Under the pieces are notes generated by a model. It saw only the letters and a program-made list of their open reading frames with translations, was not told the DNA's origin and did not search any database. 64,000 nt of DNA from Gloeothece verrucosa PCC 7822. GTDB lineage: Bacteria; Cyanobacteriota; Cyanobacteriia; Cyanobacteriales; Microcystaceae. The DNA lies in contig NC_014533.1 in assembly GCF_000147335.1 (NCBI RefSeq), forward strand, positions 744,001 to 808,000. Reading direction: 5' to 3'. Each line of letters begins with the position of its first letter. Positions within the stretch are counted from its first letter, which is position 1. This document shows positions 47,869-54,564 of the stretch, one piece after another. A program made the translations under genes and the position numbers.

Positions 47869-48174
47869 CTAACCCTCCCAACAGAGAATAATGTAAGCCT
47901 GCGCTTCTTCATGAGAGCCGAAGCTCTGTTCATTAGGTTCATACACAAACTCTCCATTTTTGTAGAATGGCTTAGCAACCCACTCATCAGTCATAGGAGA
48001 ACGATAAAAAGAGCCGAGGCAGCTACGCCCACGCCATACTCGGTAATGGTAGGTTCCAAAGTCGTAATCAGCATCGACCTCATAGTCACAGAAGGGTGTG
48101 TTTTCCGTGCTGTAGGCTTGCTCAATGGCGTTTTCAAGTGCGATTATGTCAAAGTCGTCATAAATTTTAGCCAT
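47869..48174 (-). CDS. small cassette protein B, copy 1
   Basis: 101 residues: IALENAIEQAYSTENTPFCDYEVDADYDFGTYHYRVW, then GRSCLGSFYRSPMTDEWVAKPFYKN and PNEQSFGSHEEAQAYIILCWEG. The beta-rich centre is conserved with the copy at 60774. Start ATG 48174 overlaps the end of the BRO gene by eight bases. Function unknown; no family recognised. Confidence 0.65.
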   Translation of the reverse strand: MAKIYDDFDIIALENAIEQAYSTENTPFCDYEVDADYDFGTYHYRVWRGRSCLGSFYRSPMTDEWVAKPFYKNGEFVYEPNEQSFGSHEEAQAYIILCWEG

Positions 48175-49033
48175 TTTGATTTTTCCCCATCCATCCATAA
48201 AAGAACTGAAGCGCGATCAAGTAGAGGTTTTCAATCTGCCCATCCTGCTCAACTTGATCGATGAGAGTCCGGCGGCTATTCCTGGCTCTCGCCTTCACGT
48301 CGTAGTGGTAACGGTACTTCAACTGAAGATAGAAGTTTGTGAAAACATCCTTATAGCTAACTCCGGTCAGTTTGCAGAAGCTGCGAACCAAAAGGTTAAT
48401 CCTTGAACGGGTCGTCAATTGGGCTATCTCTTTGCTATTTTTCCAGTCCGACTGAAGCAAATCTAGGGCATCCCAGGCTTCTTGTTTGGTCTTTTGGAGC
48501 ATATCGAAGCCGATTCGCCATTCGGCAGCTTGGCGATCTAAGCGCCCCGTCGTATCAGCCAACTGAGATTTGATCATCGCCATTTCGTGGCGAGTTTCAT
48601 TATGTTCGGCTTCAAGAGCATTAATCCTTTTGTCTCGCTCGACCGCTTCCTGGGCCAACATCAAAATGAGTTCTCCTTGAGCTTTTGGCTGTGGCGGCTG
48701 TACTTCATACCGTCCTGTTTGGCGGATAGATGGCAGCACCTCTTGACACACCCAGTCTTGAAACGGTTCGGCTTGCGGCTTGCGAGAAGTTAAAACTAGG
48801 CGGTACAGTCCAGACTCTGAAATAATTGCCATTTCTTGATTTCCGCCTGGGGTACAAACAATACTTGTCCCCTTTTCGTAAGACTTCAAACGTTGACAGG
48901 CCATAGAAACATCTGAATGTTCTAGAACATTACAAACGTCCTTGGCAACGAACCAAGGTTCTCCGTCGATCAGAACAATTCTGATCTGATTGTTGCCATA
49001 AGAAAAAACTGATAAGCTTTTATCGGCTACCAT
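48167..49033 (-). CDS. BRO-family antirepressor
   Basis: 288 residues. The N-terminal Bro-N domain (about 10-110: VLIDGEPWFVAKDVCNVLEHSD, MAIISESGLYRLVLTSRKPQAEPFQDWVCQEVLPSIRQTGRY) is followed by a coiled coil (KRINALEAEHNETRHEMAMI) and a C-terminal region seen in phage antirepressors. It would bind DNA or a repressor to switch phage or plasmid genes. AAAGGAGA precedes ATG 49033. Divergent from an XRE repressor, as in phage immunity regions. Confidence 0.88.
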   Translation of the reverse strand: MVADKSLSVFSYGNNQIRIVLIDGEPWFVAKDVCNVLEHSDVSMACQRLKSYEKGTSIVCTPGGNQEMAIISESGLYRLVLTSRKPQAEPFQDWVCQEVLPSIRQTGRYEVQPPQPKAQGELILMLAQEAVERDKRINALEAEHNETRHEMAMIKSQLADTTGRLDRQAAEWRIGFDMLQKTKQEAWDALDLLQSDWKNSKEIAQLTTRSRINLLVRSFCKLTGVSYKDVFTNFYLQLKYRYHYDVKARARNSRRTLIDQVEQDGQIENLYLIALQFFYGWMGKNQNG

Positions 49034-49061
49034 GAATCTCCTTTGAAAAAGTGGTTAGCTG

Positions 49062-49208
49062 GCGATCACTGTAAGCTCGAACTTCAAAGTGATCGCTTTT
49101 CACTCGTTTATTATATCAGCTATCTAGATAGTTGTATATAACTATCTAACTTGACAAGTAAGCATTTAGTAAGTTAGTTATATATATAGATAAAGACAAA
49201 TTGAGGTT
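49062..49208. promoter_or_regulatory. divergent control region between BRO and XRE genes
   Basis: Contains a 9-base inverted repeat GCGATCACT (49062-49070)/AGTGATCGC (49088-49096), then AT-rich palindromes ACTATCTAGATAGC-like and AGTTGTATATAACT near 49115-49142, and a TTGACA (49151-49156) pointing to the XRE gene. Likely operators and promoters. A matching 9-base inverted repeat stands at the same place near cassette copy 2 (61142-61172). Confidence 0.55.
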
Positions 49209-49412
49209 ATGACCGTGATTTGCACCCTTCGCCAATTTATACAAGAGAGAAACTTAACGCAGCTTAAAGTTGCCCAGGATACGGGCTTAAGTCCTACTAT
49301 TATCGGCAATTTATCCAATAATCGATTTAGCCGGATTGATGTTCAAACGGCTGAAAGGCTTTGTAAATACTTAAGTTGCGAATTTGGCGATTTATTTAAA
49401 ATCCAAAACTAA
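49209..49412 (+). CDS. XRE/Cro-family repressor
   Basis: 67 residues, one helix-turn-helix domain: RQFIQERNLTQLKVAQDTGLSPTIIGNLSN and AERLCKYLSCEFGDLF. This is the short Cro-like type. GAGG precedes ATG. It likely controls itself and the divergent BRO-cassette operon. Confidence 0.82.
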   Translation: MTVICTLRQFIQERNLTQLKVAQDTGLSPTIIGNLSNNRFSRIDVQTAERLCKYLSCEFGDLFKIQN

Positions 49413-49415
49413 TAC

Positions 49416-49443
49416 GGCGGGATACCTCGGCTCTCATCCCGCC
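49416..49443 (+). terminator. hairpin after the XRE gene
   Basis: GGCGGGAT (49416-49423) pairs perfectly with ATCCCGCC (49436-49443). It follows the stop by three bases, and ACTTTTC comes after; the U-run is weak. Confidence 0.6.
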
Positions 49444-49501
49444 ACTTTTCAGTGATCTCAGTCACACCGTTCCAACCCAAGGCGGCACAAAATAAAGTAA
49501 A

Positions 49502-49924
49502 ATGTTGGACGGGCAATCTATGAATAAAAAAGACGCGATAGCACTGGCTAAACAGTACAATTGGACTGAAGCAGATGCAAATAGAGCATTTTTCGATGAA
49601 AACATTAAGTCGGCTACCGAGCAAGATATTCTCATCCTTCTAGCCAAATTTGCCGGACCTGAACTAAAAACACGGCAAACCCTGCAAGCAGCACAAAAAG
49701 GGCAGGCGACGAGGGCAGCAAAAGGCAAAAGGCTTGCAGAGGAAGAACTCGAAAAACACCTCAAAGAAACTGCCCAAAAATTTGAAGAGATGAACAGCAT
49801 CTTCATTCCCCTTATCGAAAAACTTTACGGAATTGCTCAGAGGGTCGGCTTAAAAGACCCCTGGATAGAAGCCTTAATCAATATGTACAAAGGATTTCAA
49901 GATGACCAAGACCAGCCTGCCTGA
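49502..49924 (+). CDS. hypothetical protein, helical
   Basis: 140 residues. DAIALAKQYNWTEADANRAFF at the start looks like a small helical motif; a basic, Ala/Lys-rich middle (KGQATRAAKGKRLAEEELEKHLKETAQKFEEM) is likely coiled. No family recognised. First of three overlapping genes that end with an HNH nuclease, so a phage-packaging or DNA-processing context is possible. ATG 49520 is an alternative start. Confidence 0.5.
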   Translation: MLDGQSMNKKDAIALAKQYNWTEADANRAFFDENIKSATEQDILILLAKFAGPELKTRQTLQAAQKGQATRAAKGKRLAEEELEKHLKETAQKFEEMNSIFIPLIEKLYGIAQRVGLKDPWIEALINMYKGFQDDQDQPA

Positions 49925-50312
49925 AACCACAACCCGCGCCCAACTGCGGGGATACGGAGCAAGCGAATATCTAGCCATAGCCATTACCAAGACCCTAACC
50001 CCCATAGGCAAGGAAAAGGTATTCAAGCTCTACTCCCTCAAGCAAGTCGTTGAAAACATACGCGAATATCTAAAGCGATCACGTATCGCCCCCCAAACTC
50101 GGCTAACCCTAACCCGCCTACTGGAAGTTTTATCCAAGCGGCTTCAAAACGTCATCCCGGCCGCTTTCGGGCAGGGCAGCGACCCCGCCTTGAGCCAACT
50201 ATCCAGGGCAGCCCACAGCAAGCTACTCGAAATCAACACCCACATTAACAAGCTTAAAGGTCAATCGGCTACCATCAAAGGAAAAAGTAATGCTAGAAGA
50301 CAGCGAAATTAA
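49902..50312 (+). CDS. hypothetical basic protein
   Basis: 136 residues, pI high. TTRAQLRGYGASEYLAIAITKTLTPIGKEKVFKLYSL resembles plasmid-type proteins found in cyanobacteria; the end is a basic tail (KLKGQSATIKGKSNARRQRN). Overlaps its upstream neighbour by 23 bases and the HNH gene by 23 bases, indicating coupled translation. Function unknown. Confidence 0.5.
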   Translation: MTKTSLPETTTRAQLRGYGASEYLAIAITKTLTPIGKEKVFKLYSLKQVVENIREYLKRSRIAPQTRLTLTRLLEVLSKRLQNVIPAAFGQGSDPALSQLSRAAHSKLLEINTHINKLKGQSATIKGKSNARRQRN

Positions 50313-50649
50313 AGAAATTCAAGAAATATCCCAAAAAGCTCACGATTTCAACATCAAACTTGCCGGCTTTCTTAAGAAAAACGAAAAGAGGCGGCAGGAG
50401 CTAGAGGAGAAAAACGATCCGCGACATCTTTTCAACAAATGGAAAGGCAGCAAAGACGGGCAAGACTGGAAACAAAAGCAATATGCGATTCAGCAGGGCT
50501 TATGTGCCATGTGTAAAAAATCTATGCCCCTCATCGGCTCCCACATTGATCACATCAAGCCTATATCTACCCATCCGCAACTAGCCCTAGATGTGAGTAA
50601 CCTCAGATTGTTGTGTCCTGCCTGTAACACCTCTAAAGGCAACAAATAA
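50290..50649 (+). CDS. HNH endonuclease
   Basis: 119 residues. The HNH motif is near the C-terminus: CAMCKKSM, SHIDHIKPIS (His-His), and LRLLCPACNTSKGNK (Asn, Cys pair for Zn). The N-terminal helix region is charged. In phages such genes lie beside terminase and help packaging; that role is inference here. Confidence 0.82.
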   Translation: MLEDSEIKEIQEISQKAHDFNIKLAGFLKKNEKRRQELEEKNDPRHLFNKWKGSKDGQDWKQKQYAIQQGLCAMCKKSMPLIGSHIDHIKPISTHPQLALDVSNLRLLCPACNTSKGNK

Positions 50650-50661
50650 AACCGAGAAACA

Positions 50662-50681
50662 GGGGGCTAAATTAACGCCCC
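50662..50681 (+). terminator. hairpin after the HNH gene
   Basis: GGGGC (50663-50667) pairs with GCCCC (50677-50681), loop nine bases; no U-run. One of several G/C hairpins between genes in this region. Confidence 0.4.
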
Positions 50682-50807
50682 TTCGGCATTAAACCAATAA
50701 TTTGAATCATTTTAAAACCCAAAAATCTTCCTTAACAATCCCCTCGGCTCCGCACCGTATTTATAAAGCCAAGCTTTAGAGTGATCTCATATTTATTTAG
50801 TTAACAT

Positions 50808-51149
50808 TCATTGCGTTCCAAATAGCAAAGTACAACTAACAGCCACCCTAGCGATCGTTTGAGATCGGGCACTCGGCTCTTTGTAAACTTTGTCTATGCA
50901 GAGGTAAAAATATCCTTTAATCCCATTCAAGCTTTCACCCTTAAAATAACCTTGCTGCATAGCTCTTTTCGTTATTGTCTCAGTTAAGGTTAAGCGTTCC
51001 ATCGGCGATGCTTTTAACCAGCTTAATCCATTTTCAGAAGCCATCAAACTCCAAGCGGGAGGAGATGCACAAATCACGGCAACCAATCCTAGCAAAGAAA
51101 TTCTTAAGCTGCTATGCAGCTTATGTGCATAAAATAGAGATAGTAACAT
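50808..51149 (-). CDS. small secreted protein, start displaced by an IS
   Basis: The original protein, read after removing the IS, starts M-LRISLLGLVAVICASPPAWSL with a signal peptide, and its ATG is now at 52308-52310, 1.2 kb away. The IS inserted in codon 2 (ATGT/TA). The present frame extends into the IS end and could start at ATG 51149, adding LLSLFYAHKLHSS, which happens to stay in frame. The mature part has two Cys (FYLCIDK, VSCTLLF). Family unknown. Confidence 0.6.
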   Translation of the reverse strand: MLLSLFYAHKLHSSLRISLLGLVAVICASPPAWSLMASENGLSWLKASPMERLTLTETITKRAMQQGYFKGESLNGIKGYFYLCIDKVYKEPSARSQTIARVAVSCTLLFGTQ

Positions 51150-52304
51150 AATAGCAAACGAGTTTGGAGGAGTCGGAAGTGCCAGCGAAAAGTTTTTTAT
51201 CTTTGGAGCAAAAAGAAAAATTACAAAAAACTTTACGAGAAAGCCAATGTCCTCATGTGAGAGAACGAGTATTGATAATATTATTAATGGATGATGGCAA
51301 AACTTACCATGAGATTAGTCAATTTTTAGGAATAGCTTATCGAACAGTAGCTTATTGGGCTATTCATGGTGATCCAGATAACTTAGAAAGTTTTATTGAT
51401 AAAAGAAATCAAGGAAATTTTAAAAAAGTGACTGACGAATATATTAATTTACTTTTAGCTGTAATTGAAAAAAATCCCGAAGAGTTGGGTTATGAATTTG
51501 GACGTTGGACAGCAGCAAGATTAGCAAGCTATTTAGAAAAAGAAACGGGAATTTGTTTAAGCGGCTCACAAGTAAGGAGGATTTTACAGAAAAAAAAGTA
51601 CGTTTACCTTTGGGCTAAATATAGCTTAGAAGATAAGCAAAATCCTGTGTTAAGAGAAGCATTTAAAGAAAAATTACAAGAGTATATAAAAATAAGCATT
51701 TTCAAGCCAAATTCATGTCAAATATGGTTTTGGGATGAAGCGGGCTTTAGTTTACGAGTGATTAGACGAAAACAATGGTCTAAAAAAGGGACAAGAAGAA
51801 AAGTAGCAGGACAAAGAAGAAGAGGAAGGGTTAATGTAATGGGAGGATTGCGATATACAGATAAAAAAAGATTAGCTTATTTTATTGAGAAAGGAAATGC
51901 TATAACTTTTTACGAACAGATGGTTAGTTTAAACGAATTTGTATTAAGCGAATGGGTTATAGAAGGAAATCAAGCTGATAAATTTGTTCAATTAGGTCCA
52001 AAGATAATTGTCATTCTTGATAACGCTTCTTTTCATAAAAAAAAAGAAATTTTAGCTCAAATCGAAAAACAAATGCCAAATATAAGGCTAGAATTTTTGC
52101 CTCCTTATAGTCCAGATTATAATTTAATGGAATTAGTGTGGCATTCTGCAAAAGAATATATTGCTAATAAATTATTTGAGTCAGTTGAACAATTGAAATT
52201 TTTATTAGATAAATTATTAAATCAAGGAGAACTTATTATTAAATGGAGACGCAAAATTAAAAATAAAGGAAATTCTGTTTATGCAATTTAGCTGCGTAGC
52301 AGCT
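51107..52304 (+). mobile_element. IS630-type insertion sequence
   Basis: 1198 bases. Ends are inverted repeats AGCTGCTATGCAGCT and AGCTGCTACGCAGCT, flanked by TA on both sides (51105-51106 and 52305-52306), as expected for IS630/Tc1 insertion at TA. Contains one intact transposase gene. Confidence 0.88.
51179..52291 (+). CDS. IS630-family transposase
   Basis: 370 residues. N-terminal helix-turn-helix (CPHVRERVLIILLMDDGKTYHEISQFLGI), a DDE domain with WFWDEAGFSLRV, IVILDNASFHKKKEIL and LPPYSPDYNLMELVWHSAKEYI giving the Asp-Asp-Glu triad. Full length and unbroken, so the element may be active. GTG 51179 with GGAGGAG upstream is preferred over TTG 51164. Confidence 0.9.
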   Translation: MPAKSFLSLEQKEKLQKTLRESQCPHVRERVLIILLMDDGKTYHEISQFLGIAYRTVAYWAIHGDPDNLESFIDKRNQGNFKKVTDEYINLLLAVIEKNPEELGYEFGRWTAARLASYLEKETGICLSGSQVRRILQKKKYVYLWAKYSLEDKQNPVLREAFKEKLQEYIKISIFKPNSCQIWFWDEAGFSLRVIRRKQWSKKGTRRKVAGQRRRGRVNVMGGLRYTDKKRLAYFIEKGNAITFYEQMVSLNEFVLSEWVIEGNQADKFVQLGPKIIVILDNASFHKKKEILAQIEKQMPNIRLEFLPPYSPDYNLMELVWHSAKEYIANKLFESVEQLKFLLDKLLNQGELIIKWRRKIKNKGNSVYAI

Positions 52305-52387
52305 TAACATTTCATCATCCAAAAAACTATACTTAAGATTCCCTTCGGCTCACTAAGATGAAAATATACTTTACAAAAAGTTAACCC

Positions 52388-52678
52388 ATGCCTTTCAAAA
52401 ACCCAAAACAACACACTGATTACATGAGGGAACGCCACCGAAAAGAACGGGGCTACAAACGGGGTGATCGCCCTCAAATTTTTGCCGCTATTCCATCTGA
52501 TGCACTGGCCCTGTTAGATGAAGAAGACAAAGCCATAATCGTTGGCTATTACCGAGATATGAAGTCTTTAGCGCAAATTGGGCAGGAATTAGGGGGAAAA
52601 AGCCGTCAAGATATTGCACAAAAGAAGGCTCGGCTAGAAACTCGTCTAGGCATAAAAAAAGATTCAGAAAATACTTGA
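52388..52678 (+). CDS. small protein with sigma-region-4-like helix-turn-helix
   Basis: 96 residues. Basic start (FKNPKQHTDYMRERHRKERGYKRG), then DEEDKAIIVGYYRDMKSLAQIGQELGGKSRQDIAQKKARLETRLG, which has the look of a helix-turn-helix as in small phage regulators. Proposed role: DNA binding in control of the next genes. Not a recognised family. Confidence 0.5.
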   Translation: MPFKNPKQHTDYMRERHRKERGYKRGDRPQIFAAIPSDALALLDEEDKAIIVGYYRDMKSLAQIGQELGGKSRQDIAQKKARLETRLGIKKDSENT

Positions 52679-52925
52679 CAAAAGGTTACCCCTTGTGCAA
52701 ATATATATTCATGGGGGACAAAAAACCCCAACCTGAGTAACACAAGCGGCACTCGCTCAACAGGGGGCAAACAAAGGGTGAAGGCGGTAGGAGAAAGGGA
52801 ACAAACGGACGACTCAAGAGGTCGGGCTACACTGCTGATGCCGCATTCACAAAGCACAACTGCACTTCAAAAAAGATACGCTACACAATTCCACTTCAGT
52901 CAACTTACACTACAGGACAAAAACA
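52675..52925 (+). promoter_or_regulatory. leader with promoter-like sequence and hairpin
   Basis: TTGACA (52675-52680) with ATATATATTC at 52701, spacing slightly long, then GGGG-GACAAAAAA-CCCC (52714-52731). About 195 bases of unexplained leader follow before ATG 52926. A promoter for the following small genes is likely. Confidence 0.4.
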
Positions 52926-53093
52926 ATGAACGCTGATTTAAATCTCTACACAATCGCAGACTTAACCAACGAAGAAAAAGAAGGATTTTTCAATGATCTT
53001 TTTGAAGAGGAAACTTCTTACGAAGACCCCACAGTCGATGACGACGGCGACCTCGGCTGGCTAGAAAATTTATTAAGTTCTAACGAAGAATAA
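52926..53093 (+). CDS. small acidic protein
   Basis: 55 residues, strongly acidic (LFEEETSYEDPTVDDDGDLG), starting NADLNLYTIADLTNEEKEGF. A DNA mimic or inhibitor is imaginable for such composition in a phage region, but there is no direct support. It starts a chain of small genes separated by hairpins. Confidence 0.45.
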   Translation: MNADLNLYTIADLTNEEKEGFFNDLFEEETSYEDPTVDDDGDLGWLENLLSSNEE

Positions 53094-53099
53094 AACGCA

Positions 53100-53139
53100 A
53101 AGGGGGTTGACTACCCCCTTCCTCACTCAACATAAACTC
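53100..53139 (+). promoter_or_regulatory. intergenic hairpin plus conserved leader, copy 1
   Basis: AAGGGGGT (53100-53107) pairs perfectly with ACCCCCTT (53113-53120); TCAACATAAACTC follows at 53127-53139, 14 bases before ATG 53153. The same build recurs at 53683-53721. Confidence 0.5.
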
Positions 53140-53152
53140 TACACAGACAAAA

Positions 53153-53662
53153 ATGATACTTTCCGTAATCTCTGACATAATCGAACTCACCAACCACATC
53201 CGCGAAAGTCGCCAAGCTCTTGAACAAATCTTGAGACAGCCCGAAAAAATCGTCAAGGAACCTGCTACCCCTTCTCACCCTATCGCCACACCAGAAACCG
53301 TCACCATCAACGGGCACACCATTGATATTCCCGTACTCTACGCAACTGTCAACGGACACGAAGTTCCTATCAAGTTGGTAACTTACGACGAAGCGAGTGA
53401 AGATTGGGGAGCGCCTGCCGACGTGACTTACGAGGCATGGCATCAGGCAATGGGTTACAGTTCCGATTGGTTTGGACTGACCACAGAGCAAATTGAAAAA
53501 CAAGAGGATGAGTTCACCTGCTGGTGGCTTTCTCAGACGCAGTTGGGCTACTACTACGACTCCGAAGACGACGAATTAACCTTAAACGAATACCCAGGCA
53601 AACCCTACAACCCAATCAGCGACGAAGAAATAAGCAGACTGTGGGAAGAAAAAGAGGACTAA
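53153..53662 (+). CDS. hypothetical protein of the phage-like region
   Basis: 169 residues. A helical start (ISDIIELTNHIRESRQALEQIL), a beta-rich middle with TVTINGHTIDIPVLYATVNGHEVPIKLV, then an acidic end with several Trp (WFGLTTEQIEKQEDEFTCWWL). No family recognised. Confidence 0.5.
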   Translation: MILSVISDIIELTNHIRESRQALEQILRQPEKIVKEPATPSHPIATPETVTINGHTIDIPVLYATVNGHEVPIKLVTYDEASEDWGAPADVTYEAWHQAMGYSSDWFGLTTEQIEKQEDEFTCWWLSQTQLGYYYDSEDDELTLNEYPGKPYNPISDEEISRLWEEKED

Positions 53663-53682
53663 CAATCGAATAAACCAAAAAC

Positions 53683-53721
53683 GGGGTTGGCAAATCCAAC
53701 CCCTGAGATCAACATAAACTC
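53683..53721 (+). promoter_or_regulatory. intergenic hairpin plus conserved leader, copy 2
   Basis: GGGGTTGG (53683-53690) pairs perfectly with CCAACCCC (53696-53703); TCAACATAAACTC at 53709-53721 precedes ATG 53732. Confidence 0.5.
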
Positions 53722-53731
53722 AACAATAATT

Positions 53732-54139
53732 ATGGAAGAAATCTACAGCTTATTAACCTATAGGGAATTACAAATCCGCCTTAAATCCGCCAGAAACTAT
53801 GGGCACACTAAAATCCGCCTCAACTCCACAAAAGCTGCACTCCTAGCGGAATATAAACGATGCCGGAAACAATACAAAACCTCTTACATTCCCGAGCAGA
53901 AGCAACAAAAGCATACAAAACAGTCCGCCACAAAACCAAAACCAATCAACCTCAACACCTGCACTCCTCGACAATATCTGCAAGTTTTCGGCTTACAGTC
54001 GAGCAATGCCAACCGCCAAACCATTAAAAAAGCTTATTTTGCCTTGGCAAAACAGCATCACCCAGACCAAGGTGGGAATCCAGATAGCTTCCGCAAAATC
54101 TACGAAATTTATCAACATCTCCTCACCAAATACGCCTAA
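53732..54139 (+). CDS. J-domain (DnaJ-like) protein
   Basis: 135 residues. A J domain at the C-terminus (about 82-135): LQVFGLQSSNANRQTIKKAYFALAKQHHPDQGGNPDSFRKIYEIYQHL, with the HPD signature that stimulates Hsp70. The N-terminal half is basic and helical and may choose the client. ATG 53732 is preferred; the TTG at 53687 lies in the hairpin leader. Confidence 0.8.
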   Translation: MEEIYSLLTYRELQIRLKSARNYGHTKIRLNSTKAALLAEYKRCRKQYKTSYIPEQKQQKHTKQSATKPKPINLNTCTPRQYLQVFGLQSSNANRQTIKKAYFALAKQHHPDQGGNPDSFRKIYEIYQHLLTKYA

Positions 54140-54170
54140 TAGCTTAATTTATCCACATTCTCAAAATAAC

Positions 54171-54186
54171 GGGGGCTGTTGCCCCC
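54171..54186 (+). terminator. G/C hairpin after the J-domain gene
   Basis: GGGGGC-TGTT-GCCCCC, 32 bases after the stop. No U-run. Same type as the other intergenic hairpins here. Confidence 0.5.
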
Positions 54187-54248
54187 AAGCAAAATTGACT
54201 TAAAGGAATTTTAGATCATTGAGACTTTCACCATAAAAAGGCCAAATT

Positions 54249-54444
54249 TGTTAACCATAACTTTGCCAGGTTAGAACGAGGTTACAAGGGTTTGCGCCAC
54301 TGCTCAAGTTGACTTACCTCGGCTATAATTACTCTAACTCCCAAATGTCAACCATAACCGTGCCCGAAGTTCTTGCTCCGTTCGCGCTCCTAAAAAGTTT
54401 TCTAAAAACAGCCCCTTTCAAGAGTCAGATATGGTTGATTTTGG
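54249..54444. repeat. candidate TnsB-binding repeats at the left end
   Basis: TGTTAACCATAACTTTG (54249-54265) and TGTCAACCATAACCGTG (near 54346-54362) share TGTYAACCATAAC; a third, inverted copy reads CTTTGCCAAAATCAACCATA near 54430-54449. TTGTTAACTATAA occurs near the right end (58178-58190). Spaced repeats of this size are usual at Tn7-type ends. Confidence 0.5.
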
Positions 54445-54564
54445 CAAAGATATGATTTACAATTAAGAGTAAGTAATAAGCTTAAACACTGACGCAGAGA
54501 AAGATTAAAAGGTTTAAAAATGTTGGAACAACTCTAAGGCACTTCGAGGAGTCAAAGAAAGTCA

